A stretch of 64,000 bases of DNA from Pseudomonadota bacterium (GTDB taxonomy: Bacteria; Pseudomonadota; Gammaproteobacteria; Steroidobacterales; Steroidobacteraceae). The notes beneath the pieces are model-generated. The model made no database searches. It saw only the letters and a list, made by a program, of their open reading frames with translations, and was not told the DNA's origin. The translations under genes were made by a program, and so were the position numbers. The stretch lies in contig JAJZFQ010000131.1 of NCBI GenBank assembly GCA_021805275.1, forward strand, positions 75,293 to 139,292, given 5' to 3'. Positions 33,860 to 43,500 of this stretch are shown here, piece after piece. The stretch's first letter is position 1. Each line of letters starts with the position of its first letter.

Positions 33860-34405
33860 ATGGACACCACGATCATCCACGAGTCCCGGCGCCTGCTGTT
33901 GCCGCTCGACACCGTCGTCGATGCGCTCGTCGAACTGGAGATGAAGCACGGCCGCTGGCCCGGCCAGGCCGAGCTGGTCGGGGTGAGCTTGCGCAATGGC
34001 GGTGCGCAGGGCGAACGCAGCATCGTGATGTTGGTGCGGGCCTCGCGGCACGAGGAGCCCGTGCAGCGCATCTACGCGCTACCGCTCATCGCCGCCGCGA
34101 TCGTCAACTATTGCATGAAGCTGCGCGTGCCGATGCCGCGCAGCTCGACCAAGACCATCGACATCCTGCCTGATGGCATCGCGCTGCAGCTGGACAACAC
34201 CCTGAAGCTGCCACGGCAACACCCCGAGGGACCCGAGGTGAGCATCGAGGCGGTTCCGGCGGGTGGGGCGGCCGAGGCTCACGAGGCCGCCGGACCTGAG
34301 GCGCCGAGCGATGCCGGCTCAAGAGGACCGCAGGGCGAGGAGGCACCCGAGGTGCCTGTGGAAAGCCCCGCGCCGGCCGCCGACGCCGAGGCGCCACTGG
34401 CCTGA
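33860..34405 (+). CDS. Conserved-looking hypothetical protein with acidic Pro/Ala tail
   Basis: No family recognised. It has 181 residues from the ATG at 33860. Residues 1-115 look like a small globular domain (ESRRLLLPLDTVVDALVELE, then KHGRWPGQAELVGVSL, with a hydrophobic helix LPLIAAAIVNYCMKLRVPMP). The last 60 residues are a low-complexity Glu/Pro/Ala tail, probably disordered. No signal peptide. A TATACT -10-like box lies at 33786-33791. It stands alone between fahA and an envelope-protein gene. Confidence 0.65.
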   Translation: MDTTIIHESRRLLLPLDTVVDALVELEMKHGRWPGQAELVGVSLRNGGAQGERSIVMLVRASRHEEPVQRIYALPLIAAAIVNYCMKLRVPMPRSSTKTIDILPDGIALQLDNTLKLPRQHPEGPEVSIEAVPAGGAAEAHEAAGPEAPSDAGSRGPQGEEAPEVPVESPAPAADAEAPLA

Positions 34406-34550
34406 GCGCAACCTGCGCGACGTGAACCAGATTTCCTGCCCAGTCCGAGATATAGCTTAGAACGGGGCGCGGCACTGACGGTCTAATTTGGCGTGGTAGA
34501 GTTTTCCGGCCTGGGCGCCGGGGCGTTGCGACGCCAAGTAGGAGAAGGCC

Positions 34551-35522
34551 ATGTTCACCGATATTCCTGCGGGATGGGCCCGTGCCACGGCCCCGCCCCG
34601 ATCCGTCGGATCCGCCGTGGGCGCCGGTACTGCCCGGGGGATCGGCCGAGCCGGCCTGTACCTGGCCGCTCTGGCCGCGCTGGCGTTGCTCATCGGACCC
34701 GGCCGGGCCTATGCCGATCCGCCGCACGGTGGCCCGCACTTCAGCGGGCATTTCGACGGCGGCCGGGCTCCGGGCGGCCACTTCGCCGGACCCCGGGGCC
34801 CGGGGCCGGGTGAGCGCTTCGCCGGGCCGCGTGGCCCGGGACCGGGCGAGCGCTTTGGCGGGCCGCGTGGCCCGGGACCGGGCGAGCGCTTTGGCGGGCC
34901 GCGCGGGGGCACCTACTGGGCATCCCGCGGCGATCGGCCGGATCGCGGCGGTTGGGCGGGAGGATGGCACGACCCCGGCTGGCGCGGCCCGCACGACTAC
35001 CGGGGCTGGGATGGCGGGTGGCGCTATCCGCACTGGCGCGGCGGGATGTGGCTCGGGGGTAACTGGGGCGGGTATTACTGGCCACCGGTGGACTACGGTT
35101 GGAGCTACCCGTGGTTCCTCGCCACCATTCCCTTCGGGGCGATGACCCTCACCTTCGGGGGCGTGCCCTACTACTACGTCAACCAGGTCTATTACGTCTG
35201 GGACCCCGCCGACAGCGGTTACGTCGTCACCGACCCGCCGCCCGTCGCGCAGGGCGGTGGCGCCGCGTCCGCTGCGCCACCGCCGCCAGCAGGCGCATCC
35301 GGCGGCAACGGGGTGCTCGCCATGCAGGTGACGCCGTTGAAGGGGCAGGATCGGCAGCAGACCGCCAATGACCGCTACGCGTGCAACACGTGGGCCGTCG
35401 CCCAGAGCGGATTCGATCCACTGAATTCGCAGCAGGACGCGCAGGCGACGGGGCAGATGCGCGGGAATTACCGCCAGGCCTTCGCCGCCTGTTTGCAGGC
35501 GCGCGGCTACAGCGTGCAGTAG
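34551..35522 (+). CDS. Glycine-rich exported protein with tandem repeats
   Basis: It has 323 residues; the ATG at 34551 is preceded by AGGAGAAGG. A long basic N-terminus leads into a hydrophobic signal segment (YLAALAALALLIGPGRAYA), with cleavage likely before ADPP. Residues 57-200 are Gly/Pro/Arg/Trp-rich, including three 12-residue repeats of GPRGPGPGERFG (residues 80-115). A hydrophobic-aromatic stretch (FGGVPYYYVNQVYYVWDP) resembles the DUF6515-type envelope proteins. The C-terminal 50 residues (CNTWAVAQSGFDP ... CLQARGYSV) are a two-cysteine motif common at the end of exported gammaproteobacterial proteins. Function unknown, probably cell envelope. Confidence 0.75.
   Translation: MFTDIPAGWARATAPPRSVGSAVGAGTARGIGRAGLYLAALAALALLIGPGRAYADPPHGGPHFSGHFDGGRAPGGHFAGPRGPGPGERFAGPRGPGPGERFGGPRGPGPGERFGGPRGGTYWASRGDRPDRGGWAGGWHDPGWRGPHDYRGWDGGWRYPHWRGGMWLGGNWGGYYWPPVDYGWSYPWFLATIPFGAMTLTFGGVPYYYVNQVYYVWDPADSGYVVTDPPPVAQGGGAASAAPPPPAGASGGNGVLAMQVTPLKGQDRQQTANDRYACNTWAVAQSGFDPLNSQQDAQATGQMRGNYRQAFAACLQARGYSVQ
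34788..34907 (+). repeat. 36-base tandem repeat within the glycine-rich gene
   Basis: Three 36-base units (34788-34823, 34824-34859, 34860-34895) plus a partial fourth encode a 12-residue Gly/Pro/Arg motif. Units two and three are identical base for base, which suggests recent slippage and likely copy-number variation between strains. Confidence 0.85.
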
Positions 35523-35568
35523 CGGGGGCGCATTGTTCTCGGTCAGGGACATCGGCGACAATGCGCCG

Positions 35569-36582
35569 ATGCTCCCGGCCGAAACCTCTCCCGCCGCGGC
35601 GCCCGGAGTCCGCCCCGAGATCGGCCCAGGCCCGTCCATCCTCATTTGTCGGCCGAATACGCGGCTCGGCAACACGCTGCTGTTGACGCCCCTGGTGGAG
35701 GAGCTGCAGAACACCCTGCCGAGCGCGCGGATCGAGATACTTTCGGCCTGCCCCGCGGCGCGCGAGGTCTTCCAGGAATTCCCCGGCGTGCGTCGCGTGC
35801 ACGAACTGCCGTTTCGCGGCGCACGCCATCCGTTGCGCTACTTGGGCACGCTGCTGCGGGTACGACGCTCGCGCTACGATGTGATCATCGACCCGAGCCC
35901 CAACTCCTGGACGGCGCGTTTTCTGACGCGCTGGCTCGCCGGGCGGCTGAAGATCGGCTTCAGCACCGCGCGCAGCAAGCCGGGCCTCGACGTCAGCATT
36001 CCCTTCCAGGGCGCGCCGCGGCACATGGGGGCCTACCCGGTGTACCTGGCGCGCCGCGCGCTGTTTCATCTTGATCCGAAGGCCTCTCATGCCGATGAGG
36101 TCACGCTCAGCGTGCGCCTGACGCAGGCCGAGCGCGCCGCCGGACGCGAGGCGTTGCGTCGCCTGCTCGCAGCGCAGAGCTCCGGGCCGGTGATCGCGGT
36201 CGCCACCCACGCAACCGGCTCGAAGCGCTTTGCGCTGCCGTGGTGGCGGGCGTTGATCGCGGAGGTGCGCACGCGCTTGCCGGCGGCCCGCTTCGTCGAG
36301 ATCCGCCCGCCCTCAGGGCAGGCCTCGCTGTCGGAACTACCCGGATTTTCCTCGCGGCGCACCCGCGAGGTCGCCGCGCTGGTCGAGGCGGCCGACTGCT
36401 TTGTGTGTGCCGATTCGGGACTGATGCACCTGGCGGCCGCGACCGATGCGCTGACGGTGGGTCTGTTCAAAGTGACGCTGCCGGAGCTGTATGCGCCGCG
36501 CCGCGGGCGCAGCTGTGCGCTCAGTGCGAGCGACGGCGCACCGCAGGCGGTGGGCGAACGGCTGGCGCAGCTGTTGCGCTGA
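35569..36582 (+). CDS. Glycosyltransferase family 9 (heptosyltransferase-like)
   Basis: Probably transfers heptose or another sugar onto LPS inner core or a related glycan, at the cytoplasmic face. It has 337 residues from the ATG at 35569; a TTG at 35533 would add 12 residues. The GT-B fold is visible in the start ILICRPNTRLGNTLLLTPLV, IEILSACPAAREVF, the central GFSTARSKPGL, and the C-terminal nucleotide-sugar region FVCADSGLMHLAAATDALTVGLF. The usual heptosyltransferase HxxGS motif is replaced by ATHATGSKRF, so the donor or acceptor may differ from WaaC/WaaF. Confidence 0.85.
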   Translation: MLPAETSPAAAPGVRPEIGPGPSILICRPNTRLGNTLLLTPLVEELQNTLPSARIEILSACPAAREVFQEFPGVRRVHELPFRGARHPLRYLGTLLRVRRSRYDVIIDPSPNSWTARFLTRWLAGRLKIGFSTARSKPGLDVSIPFQGAPRHMGAYPVYLARRALFHLDPKASHADEVTLSVRLTQAERAAGREALRRLLAAQSSGPVIAVATHATGSKRFALPWWRALIAEVRTRLPAARFVEIRPPSGQASLSELPGFSSRRTREVAALVEAADCFVCADSGLMHLAAATDALTVGLFKVTLPELYAPRRGRSCALSASDGAPQAVGERLAQLLR

Positions 36583-36590
36583 GACTCGCG

Positions 36591-37244
36591 ATGCAGTTCC
36601 AGATCATCCCCGTCACCCCCTTCCAGCAGAACTGCTCGCTCCTCTGGGACGCCCATGGTGCGGCCGCGCTCATCGATCCGGGCGGGGACCTGCCGCGTGT
36701 GCTCGGGGAACTCGACCGGCGAGGCCTGACGCTGACGCGGATTCTGCTCACCCACGGGCATGTCGATCACTGCGCCGCCACGGCGCAGCTGGTGCGCGAG
36801 CGCCCGGTGCCGGTCGAGGGTCCGGCCCGCGCCGACCGCTTCTGGATCGAGGCGTTGCCGGCGGCGGCAGCCCAGTTCGGCATGCCGCCGGCCGAGCCCT
36901 TCGAGCCTGATCGCTGGCTCGAGGACGGCGATGCGGTCCGGGTGGGCGAGGAGACGCTCGAGGTGTTGCAGTGCCCGGGCCATACGCCCGGTCACGTGGT
37001 CTTCTTCCATCGCGGCCTGCGCTGCGCGTGGGTCGGCGATGTGCTGTTCGCCGGGTCCATCGGGCGCACGGACTTCCCGCTCGGGGAGCACGCGGCGCTC
37101 ATCCGCTCGATCCGCGAGCGGCTCTTTCCGCTCGGCGATGACGTGCGGTTCGTGCCGGGGCACGGCCCGATGTCCACCTTCGGGGCCGAGCGGCGCACCA
37201 ATCCGTTCGTCGCCGACCGGCTGTTCGCCGCGGCGCAGCGCTGA
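36591..37244 (+). CDS. MBL-fold metallo-hydrolase (YcbL/glyoxalase II-like)
   Basis: Metal-dependent hydrolase. It has 217 residues from the ATG at 36591, eight bases after the preceding gene. Metal ligands are clear: THGHVDH near residue 60, PGHTPGHV (His), GDVLFAGSIGRTDFP (Asp) and PGHGPMS near the C-terminus. This pattern and length match the YcbL-type single-domain glyoxalase II-like enzymes rather than true GloB. It is likely a thioester or general metabolite hydrolase; the exact substrate is not deducible. Confidence 0.88.
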   Translation: MQFQIIPVTPFQQNCSLLWDAHGAAALIDPGGDLPRVLGELDRRGLTLTRILLTHGHVDHCAATAQLVRERPVPVEGPARADRFWIEALPAAAAQFGMPPAEPFEPDRWLEDGDAVRVGEETLEVLQCPGHTPGHVVFFHRGLRCAWVGDVLFAGSIGRTDFPLGEHAALIRSIRERLFPLGDDVRFVPGHGPMSTFGAERRTNPFVADRLFAAAQR

Positions 37245-37372
37245 GGGTTTCTGGGGGCGCGGCAGGAGGATTTCGGCCCGCCCGGCGTCTGTGCTCAAGT
37301 AGGGCGCTAGAATCAGCCCGCAGGGTCGCCCGGGGGGGTGGCCGACGCGCACTCATGCAGGAGGTTCACAAC

Positions 37373-38683
37373 ATGAACGAGAGCCCGCCGCCCTGGGCCC
37401 AGGTGGTCCAGCGGATGATGGACTGGCGCATCGGCGTGGTGCCGGTGCCAGTGGGGGTGCTGCTCGCGGCGGCGCTGGTGTACTTCGTCTCGCACGGCAA
37501 GGTCGGCACGGGATTGCCGATGATGATCGGCGTCACGGTGCTCCTGTCGTTCCTCTGTGCGGCGGTCGGTCAGGCGATCCCGGGACTGCGCATGGTCGGC
37601 GGAGCGGTGATCGTCGCGACGTTCCTGCCCTCGGCGCTGGTCTACTACCACCTGCTGCCGGAGAGCCTGGTGAGCGCCGTGAGCGTCTTCACCAAGGGAT
37701 CGGACTACCTTTTCCTCTACATCGCCGCGGTGATCGTAGGCAGCGTCTTCGGGATGGATCGCACCGTGCTGATCCGCGGATTCCTCAAGATCTTCGCGCC
37801 GCTTGCGGCCGGCACCGTCGCGGCGGTGATCGTCGGCACCGCAGTCGGTATCGCGCTGGGTCTGGGTCTGCACCACGTGCTCTTCTACGTCGTACTGCCG
37901 GTGATGGCCGGTGGCGTCGGCGATGGCGCGGTGCCGCTGTCGCTCGGCTATGCCGGGGTGATTCACCAGAATTTCGGCAGCCAGTTTGCGCTGATTCTCC
38001 CGGCGGTGATGATCGGGAGTTTCTTTGCGATCCTGCTCGCCGGCGGCCTGAACCTGCTCGGCAAGCGTCGCCCGACCCTGAGCGGCGGCGGACGGCTGCA
38101 GCCGGGGGCCGAGGACGATACGTTCCTGCGTCGGGACGTGCCGCCGCCGCACCTCGACGTGCTGACGATCGCCACCGGTGGCTTCACGGCCGTCACGTTG
38201 TATCTGGTCGGGGAGCTGGCCTATCAGGCCTGGAAGCTGCCGGCGCCGGTGGTGATGCTGGTGCTGGCCGTGGCCATGAAGCTCGGCTGGGCGGTCACCC
38301 GCCGGCTCGAGCTCGGCGCCGATGCGATCTTCCAGATGTTCGCCAAGGTGGGGACCTATCCGCTGCTGTTCATGGTCGGGGTGGCTTGGACGCCCTGGAG
38401 AAGCCTGCTGTCGGCATTCGATCCGGCCAATTTGATCACGATCGCCGCCACGGTGGTGACGCTGGTTGGGGTGGGCTTCTGGGTCGGCCGCAAGGTCAAC
38501 CTGTATCCGATCGAGGCGGCCATCGTGAATGCCACCCATGCGGGGCAGGGCGGCACCGGCGGCGTGGCCATCCTCACGGCCGCCGAGCGGATGGAACTGA
38601 TGCCGTTCGCCCAGATCGCGATCCGCATCGGCGGGGCAATCGTGGTGACGCTGGCGCTCCTGGCCTTCGCGCGGCTGGGGTGA
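37373..38683 (+). CDS. 2-hydroxycarboxylate transporter family protein (CitS/MaeN type)
   Basis: Secondary inner-membrane transporter for citrate, malate or a similar 2-hydroxycarboxylate, usually coupled to sodium or protons. It has 436 residues. The ATG at 37373 is chosen because AGGAGG sits eight bases before it; the ATG at 37355 overlaps that site. About 11 transmembrane segments are seen. The two family-defining re-entrant loop motifs are present: AGGVGDGAVPLS in the first half and AGQGGTGGVAIL in the second. No lyase or decarboxylase genes are adjacent, so it may simply import a growth substrate. Confidence 0.88.
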   Translation: MNESPPPWAQVVQRMMDWRIGVVPVPVGVLLAAALVYFVSHGKVGTGLPMMIGVTVLLSFLCAAVGQAIPGLRMVGGAVIVATFLPSALVYYHLLPESLVSAVSVFTKGSDYLFLYIAAVIVGSVFGMDRTVLIRGFLKIFAPLAAGTVAAVIVGTAVGIALGLGLHHVLFYVVLPVMAGGVGDGAVPLSLGYAGVIHQNFGSQFALILPAVMIGSFFAILLAGGLNLLGKRRPTLSGGGRLQPGAEDDTFLRRDVPPPHLDVLTIATGGFTAVTLYLVGELAYQAWKLPAPVVMLVLAVAMKLGWAVTRRLELGADAIFQMFAKVGTYPLLFMVGVAWTPWRSLLSAFDPANLITIAATVVTLVGVGFWVGRKVNLYPIEAAIVNATHAGQGGTGGVAILTAAERMELMPFAQIAIRIGGAIVVTLALLAFARLG

Positions 38684-38743
38684 GCCGCGCCGCTGTGCTA
38701 GCGTGAAGCGTCGCAGGCGGCCACACACGTCATAATCACCCCC

Positions 38744-39280
38744 ATGAGTTTGCCCCCCGAAAAAGTCGCCCTCATCGCCGGTAACGAGCTGGCGAGGCGG
38801 TTTTCCGCCCCGCTGCGCAGCTACTTCATGCGCCGCGTGCGGGACCGGGACAATGCCGAGGACCTGACCCAGGAAGTGCTGCTGCGGGTGATTCGCGCCG
38901 GGGAGGCCGAGGCGATTCAGCGCCCCGAGAGCTACGTGTTCAAGGTTGCGGCCAATTTGCTGAAGGACCTGCGCCGCAGCGCCGCGCGCCGCGCGAGCGT
39001 GATGAGCGCGGCCGTGGAGGAGGGGGAGGAGAATACCCCCGAGGGGCTCATCGACGAGCGCTCGCCCGAGCGGGTCATGCTGGGGGAGGCCAGTCTGGCG
39101 CAAGTCTTGCAAGCTCTAGGTGAGCTGAATGAACTGACCCGCAACGTGTTCATACTATTTCGCCTCGAAAGCATGAAGCAGAAGGACATCGCCGTCCTCT
39201 ACGGCATCGCGCAAAGCACCGTGGAGAAGCATGTCATGCGCGCGATGCTCCATCTTGCGGCACGGTGTGGCAGCCAGTGA
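38744..39280 (+). CDS. ECF sigma factor, FecI type
   Basis: Alternative sigma factor. It has 178 residues. Region 2 (SYFMRRVRDRDNAEDLTQEV and ESYVFKVAANLLKD) and region 4 (LNELTRNVFILFRLESMKQK and GIAQSTVEKHVMRAM) are complete. The next gene is a FecR-type regulator overlapping by four bases (GTGA), and a TonB receptor with an N-terminal signalling domain follows. The three form a cell-surface signalling module, with the sigma factor activated when the receptor meets its substrate. Confidence 0.93.
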   Translation: MSLPPEKVALIAGNELARRFSAPLRSYFMRRVRDRDNAEDLTQEVLLRVIRAGEAEAIQRPESYVFKVAANLLKDLRRSAARRASVMSAAVEEGEENTPEGLIDERSPERVMLGEASLAQVLQALGELNELTRNVFILFRLESMKQKDIAVLYGIAQSTVEKHVMRAMLHLAARCGSQ

Positions 39281-40386
39281 ACACCCCCGGCGCGCCCCCG
39301 ATTGCCGCACGCAGTCTCGAGCAGGCAGGCGCCTGGCGGGTCCGGCTGTCGGAGTCGCCGGACCTGTACCGCGCGGACTTCGGGGCGTGGTTGGACGAGC
39401 ACCCGGACAACGAACGGGCCTGGCGGGCGGTGCAGGACCCGTGGATGCTCCTCGGCGAGCAGGCAACCTCCCCGGGCGTGGTGCGGTTGCGCCGCGCGGC
39501 GCTGGTCCATGCCCACAGCGCGATGCGCAGCAACTGGCTGCGCGCGAAGCTGCGCCGGCCGCCGGTGCGACTGGCCGCCGCCGCGGCCGCCGTTCTTGCC
39601 ATTACCGCCGCAGCGCTGTGGTGGCAGCTGCGCCCGCAGGTGTACCGGACCGGTCCGGGCGAGCAGCGCTCGGTGCGCCTCGCGGACGGTTCGCGCGTGA
39701 TGCTCGATGCGAGCAGCGAAGTGACCGTGCGCTACACCGGCGTTGCGCGTCAGCTCGCCCTTATCCGGGGCCAGGCTCGCTTCGACGTCGCGCACAACCC
39801 GCTGCGCCCCTTCACCGTCACGGCCGATGGCCATAAGGTCGTCGCCACCGGGACGGCCTTCGACGTCAATCTCATCGGATCGGAGTTGCAGGTCACGCTG
39901 CTCAAAGGGCACGTGGTCATCCTGCCGGCCGGCGCCTCGGTGCGGCCGTTCGTCCCGCTCGGGGTGCCCGGGGTCGCTCCTCGGCTGATCGATGTGGCAG
40001 TGACGGGCGTTCCGCCCAATTGGCGGCGCATCGCGCTCGATCCGGGTGAGCAGCTGGTGCTCGCCGGGCATGCGCCACCGCGCGTCAGCCGCGTGAACGT
40101 GCGCCGGGTGACGGCCTGGCAGCGCGGCCAGCTGGTCTTCAGGAACGAGACGCTGGCCAAGGTGCTCACGCGCATCGATCGGTACATCCCCGAGCCGATC
40201 GTCGCCGGCGATGCGCGCACTGCGCAGATGCGCATCAGCGGGGTCTACCAGGAGGGCGATGCGGGCGGGTTCGTCAGCACCATCGTCAATTACCTGCCCG
40301 TGCAGGCTCACGAGCTCGGCGATGGGCGCGTTGTGCTCACCTATCGGCCCTCGCCTGCGGGTCCTCCATCACTCGCGCCACGCTAG
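39277..40386 (+). CDS. FecR-family transmembrane regulator
   Basis: Inner-membrane regulator that relays a signal from a TonB-dependent receptor to the ECF sigma factor. It has 369 residues from the GTG at 39277, which overlaps the sigma gene stop. Order: cytoplasmic DUF4880-like segment (residues about 15-55, FGAWLDEHPDNERAW), one transmembrane helix (about 98-117), periplasmic FecR domain (GEQRSVRLADGSRVMLDASS to VTLLKGHVVI), and a C-terminal domain (FRNETLAKVLTRIDRY ... MRISGVYQEGD). A terminator-like hairpin follows the gene. Confidence 0.92.
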   Translation: MNTPGAPPIAARSLEQAGAWRVRLSESPDLYRADFGAWLDEHPDNERAWRAVQDPWMLLGEQATSPGVVRLRRAALVHAHSAMRSNWLRAKLRRPPVRLAAAAAAVLAITAAALWWQLRPQVYRTGPGEQRSVRLADGSRVMLDASSEVTVRYTGVARQLALIRGQARFDVAHNPLRPFTVTADGHKVVATGTAFDVNLIGSELQVTLLKGHVVILPAGASVRPFVPLGVPGVAPRLIDVAVTGVPPNWRRIALDPGEQLVLAGHAPPRVSRVNVRRVTAWQRGQLVFRNETLAKVLTRIDRYIPEPIVAGDARTAQMRISGVYQEGDAGGFVSTIVNYLPVQAHELGDGRVVLTYRPSPAGPPSLAPR

Positions 40387-40393
40387 TGCCACC

Positions 40394-40423
40394 GCGCCCG
40401 GGATGGCCGGGTGTTGTTTTTTT
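40394..40423 (+). terminator. Probable terminator after the sigma/FecR operon
   Basis: CCCGG (40397-40401) and CCGGG (40407-40411) form a stem around GATGG, extendable by wobble pairs. A seven-T run lies at 40417-40423. It separates fecR from the TonB receptor gene, so the receptor probably has its own, possibly sigma-dependent, promoter. Confidence 0.55.
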
Positions 40424-40535
40424 GCCAAGATGGCGGCCGACTGGAGGATTCTCCGCGCCGCGGCGTCTATCTCTCCTGAGGGCCTAAAACCACAGGCCGA
40501 TTTGCGATGCGCAATCACTTTCGGGGGGGACACTC

Positions 40536-43500
40536 ATGCTCAAGTCCGATTCATCGCCTGGCGTGCAGCACGCCGGCGCACGCCGCACACCGCTCGCGCG
40601 GGCCGTGTTCGCGACGGTGGCCGGCCTGATGGCCACTGCCGCTGCCGCTCATGGCCGGCTGTTTCACTTCGAAATCAACCACCAGCCGCTGTCCGAGGCG
40701 CTACAGACGTACGCGCAGATCTGCGGCAAGGATGTGATCTTCACTCAGTCGGTCGTCGCCGGCTCGCGCGCCGCTTCCCTGGTCGGGGACTACACGGCCC
40801 AGGATGCGCTGAGCCACCTGCTGCAGGGCACGACGCTGACGGTCAAGCGCTCGCCCTCCGGCGCGCTGATGATCCTCAAGCGCGGTGCGCGCACCGCCGC
40901 ACTCGCGAGCGACCCGCCGGCCGAGACGGCCGCTGCGGCCGCCGGGGATCCCCCGGCCGCCGGTGATCCCCCGGCCAACGACCCGCCGCTCGCCGATGCA
41001 GCCAGCCAGGCCGTGCCGCAGCCGCCCGCGCCGAGCGCCCCGCAGAGCAACCTCACCGAGGTCGTCGTGACCGGCAGCCTCATCGCCAGCCGCAGCGACA
41101 CCTCGTCGAGCCCGCTGGTCACAGTCGGGGCGGCGCAGATTGCCTCCACCGGCCAGGTGTCGCTCGATTCGGCACTCGGTCAGATGCCGCAGTTTGCCGC
41201 TGCCCAGGGCCAAGCCGAGGTCGGTGACGTGCAGGGCGCGACCGGCTTCCAGGGCGGTCAGTCCTACACCGACCTGCGCGGACTCGGGCCGCAGCGCACC
41301 CTCGTGCTGCTTGACGGACAGCGCCTGGTGCCGACCAACCCGAACGGCTCGGTCGACCTGAACGTGATCCCGATGGCGCTGATCAAGAGCGTCGATGTGA
41401 TCACCGGTGGCGCCTCTGCGGTCTACGGTTCGGACGCCATGGCGGGCGTGGTCAACTTCCGCCTGCGCCAGCACTTCCACGGCATCCAGCTCTCCTACCA
41501 GCACGGGGCGACCACCAGCGGCTACGGGCCGGAGGACAGCCTGAGCGTGCTGATGGGCGGGAACTTCGATCACCACAAGGGCAATGCGGTCATCGACCTG
41601 GAGTACAACGAGCGCGGGGCGATCACCGGCAACGACAGCCCGTTCTTCTCGAACAACGTCAACTTCAATCGTGGCGTACCGCGCGGGCCGGAGGCGATCT
41701 TCAGTGCCGGGGAGCTTGGCGCGAACATCCCGCTCTCCGCGGTCAACGGGGTCCTCGCCCAGTACCCGGGCACCAGCCCGGTGGCCGGCGACAGCTCGGG
41801 CAACTATCCCGGCTACATCGGCATCAACAGCAACGGTTCGCTGTTCACGACCCGCGATCCGGGCAGCTGCGTGCAGAACTACCAAGGTCCGCTCGGCAAG
41901 GACCCGGGGCTGGCCGTCACGCCGGACTGCACCACCATCAAGTCGTACCTGGGACCGTATTTCTACGTCCAGACGCCGCTGCAGCGCTACAACCTGTTCT
42001 CGCACGTGACGTACAACATCAATGACAACGTCCAGGCGTACGGGCAGATCAACTTCATGCACTCGACGTCCGGAGACGTCAACGCAGCCTCCTACCTCGG
42101 GCCCGGAAAGTTCCTCTACGTCCCGACGAACAATCCGTACGTCTACGGCAACCCGGCGCTGAACTCGATTCTCACCGCCGCCGGGGTGCCGGTGGGCGCC
42201 AATGTCGGCTCGGGTAACGCGATCCACATGGAAGACTGGTTGACCAGCATGGGGCCGCGCATCGAGACCTTCCTGTACAACGACTACCAGCTCACTGCCG
42301 GGTTGCGGGGCGGGATCGGCGCCACGTCCCTCACCTGGAACGTGTTCGGATCCTACGGTCAGACGTACCTGGAGAACGACGAGCAGAACAACATCAATCT
42401 GCCGGCGCTCGAGACGATGCTGTACGGCACGGCCAATTACCAGGGCGCCAACGGCGCGAACTGCATCGGCTATGCCTGGAATCCGCTCGGTGGCCAGCCG
42501 ATGAGCGCCGGCTGCCGGCAATACGCCAGCGGCACGGCGAAGAACACCAACCTGATCACCCAGAAGTACTTCCAGGGAACCCTCTCCGGGAATCTGTGGA
42601 AGCTGCCCGAGGGTCACTTGAAGTTCGCCCTCGGCGCCGACTATCGCGGTGAGAGCTTCAACTATCAGGCGAGTCCCTTGCTGAATCCGGCGTTCAACGC
42701 GCTGTCATCGAACTACGGCGTGACGGACATCATCTCTCCGTCCTACGACCTGATCAGCTCCTCAAGCGGCACGCAGAACGTGCGCGAAGTGTACGTCGAG
42801 CTGCGCGCCCCGCTGCTCAGGAACAAGCCGTTCGCGAAGGACCTGTCGGTGGATGTCGGTGGGCGTCATTCGCAGTATGACCTGTTCGGTGGCGTCAACA
42901 CCTGGAAGGCGGATCTGCGCTGGCAGGTGAACAACGCCGTGATGTTCCGCGGCGGCTTCGAGCGCGCGATCCGCGCCCCCAGCCTGCAGGACCTCTATAA
43001 TCCGATCGTGCAGGCGCAGGATGCGCTGAACGTCGACCCCTGCAACTACAACAGCAGCTACCGCACCGGCCCGAACGCGGCGCAGGTACAGGCGCTGTGT
43101 GCGGCGCAGTCCCCCGCCGCAGGCGCCCCGACGTTCAATTACGGATTGCAGTCGGCGAACGGAATCATCCGCGGCAATCCGAACCTGAAGCCGGAGGTTG
43201 CCAACACGTACTCCTTCGGGTTCGTGCTGACGCCGCACTTCCGGGCACCGATGGCCCGCGATCTGGGCGCATCCGTGGACTACTACCACATCCAGATCAA
43301 CGGTGCGATCGCCGGTGAGACGTTGAATGCAATCGTGCAGAACTGCTTCAACACCAGCGGCGGCAATCCGACCTACTCGGCGAGCAATTTCTACTGCCAG
43401 CAGATCACCCGCGACCCGGCCTCGGGCGCGATCGTTCTGGCCAAGGAGTTCTCGCTGAACATCGGTTCGTATCTCACCGAGGGCGTGGACATCGAGGGAC

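Noticed and set aside
40701..42617. 638-codon open frame on the minus strand
   Set aside because: Antisense to the TonB receptor gene; composition typical of a shadow frame.
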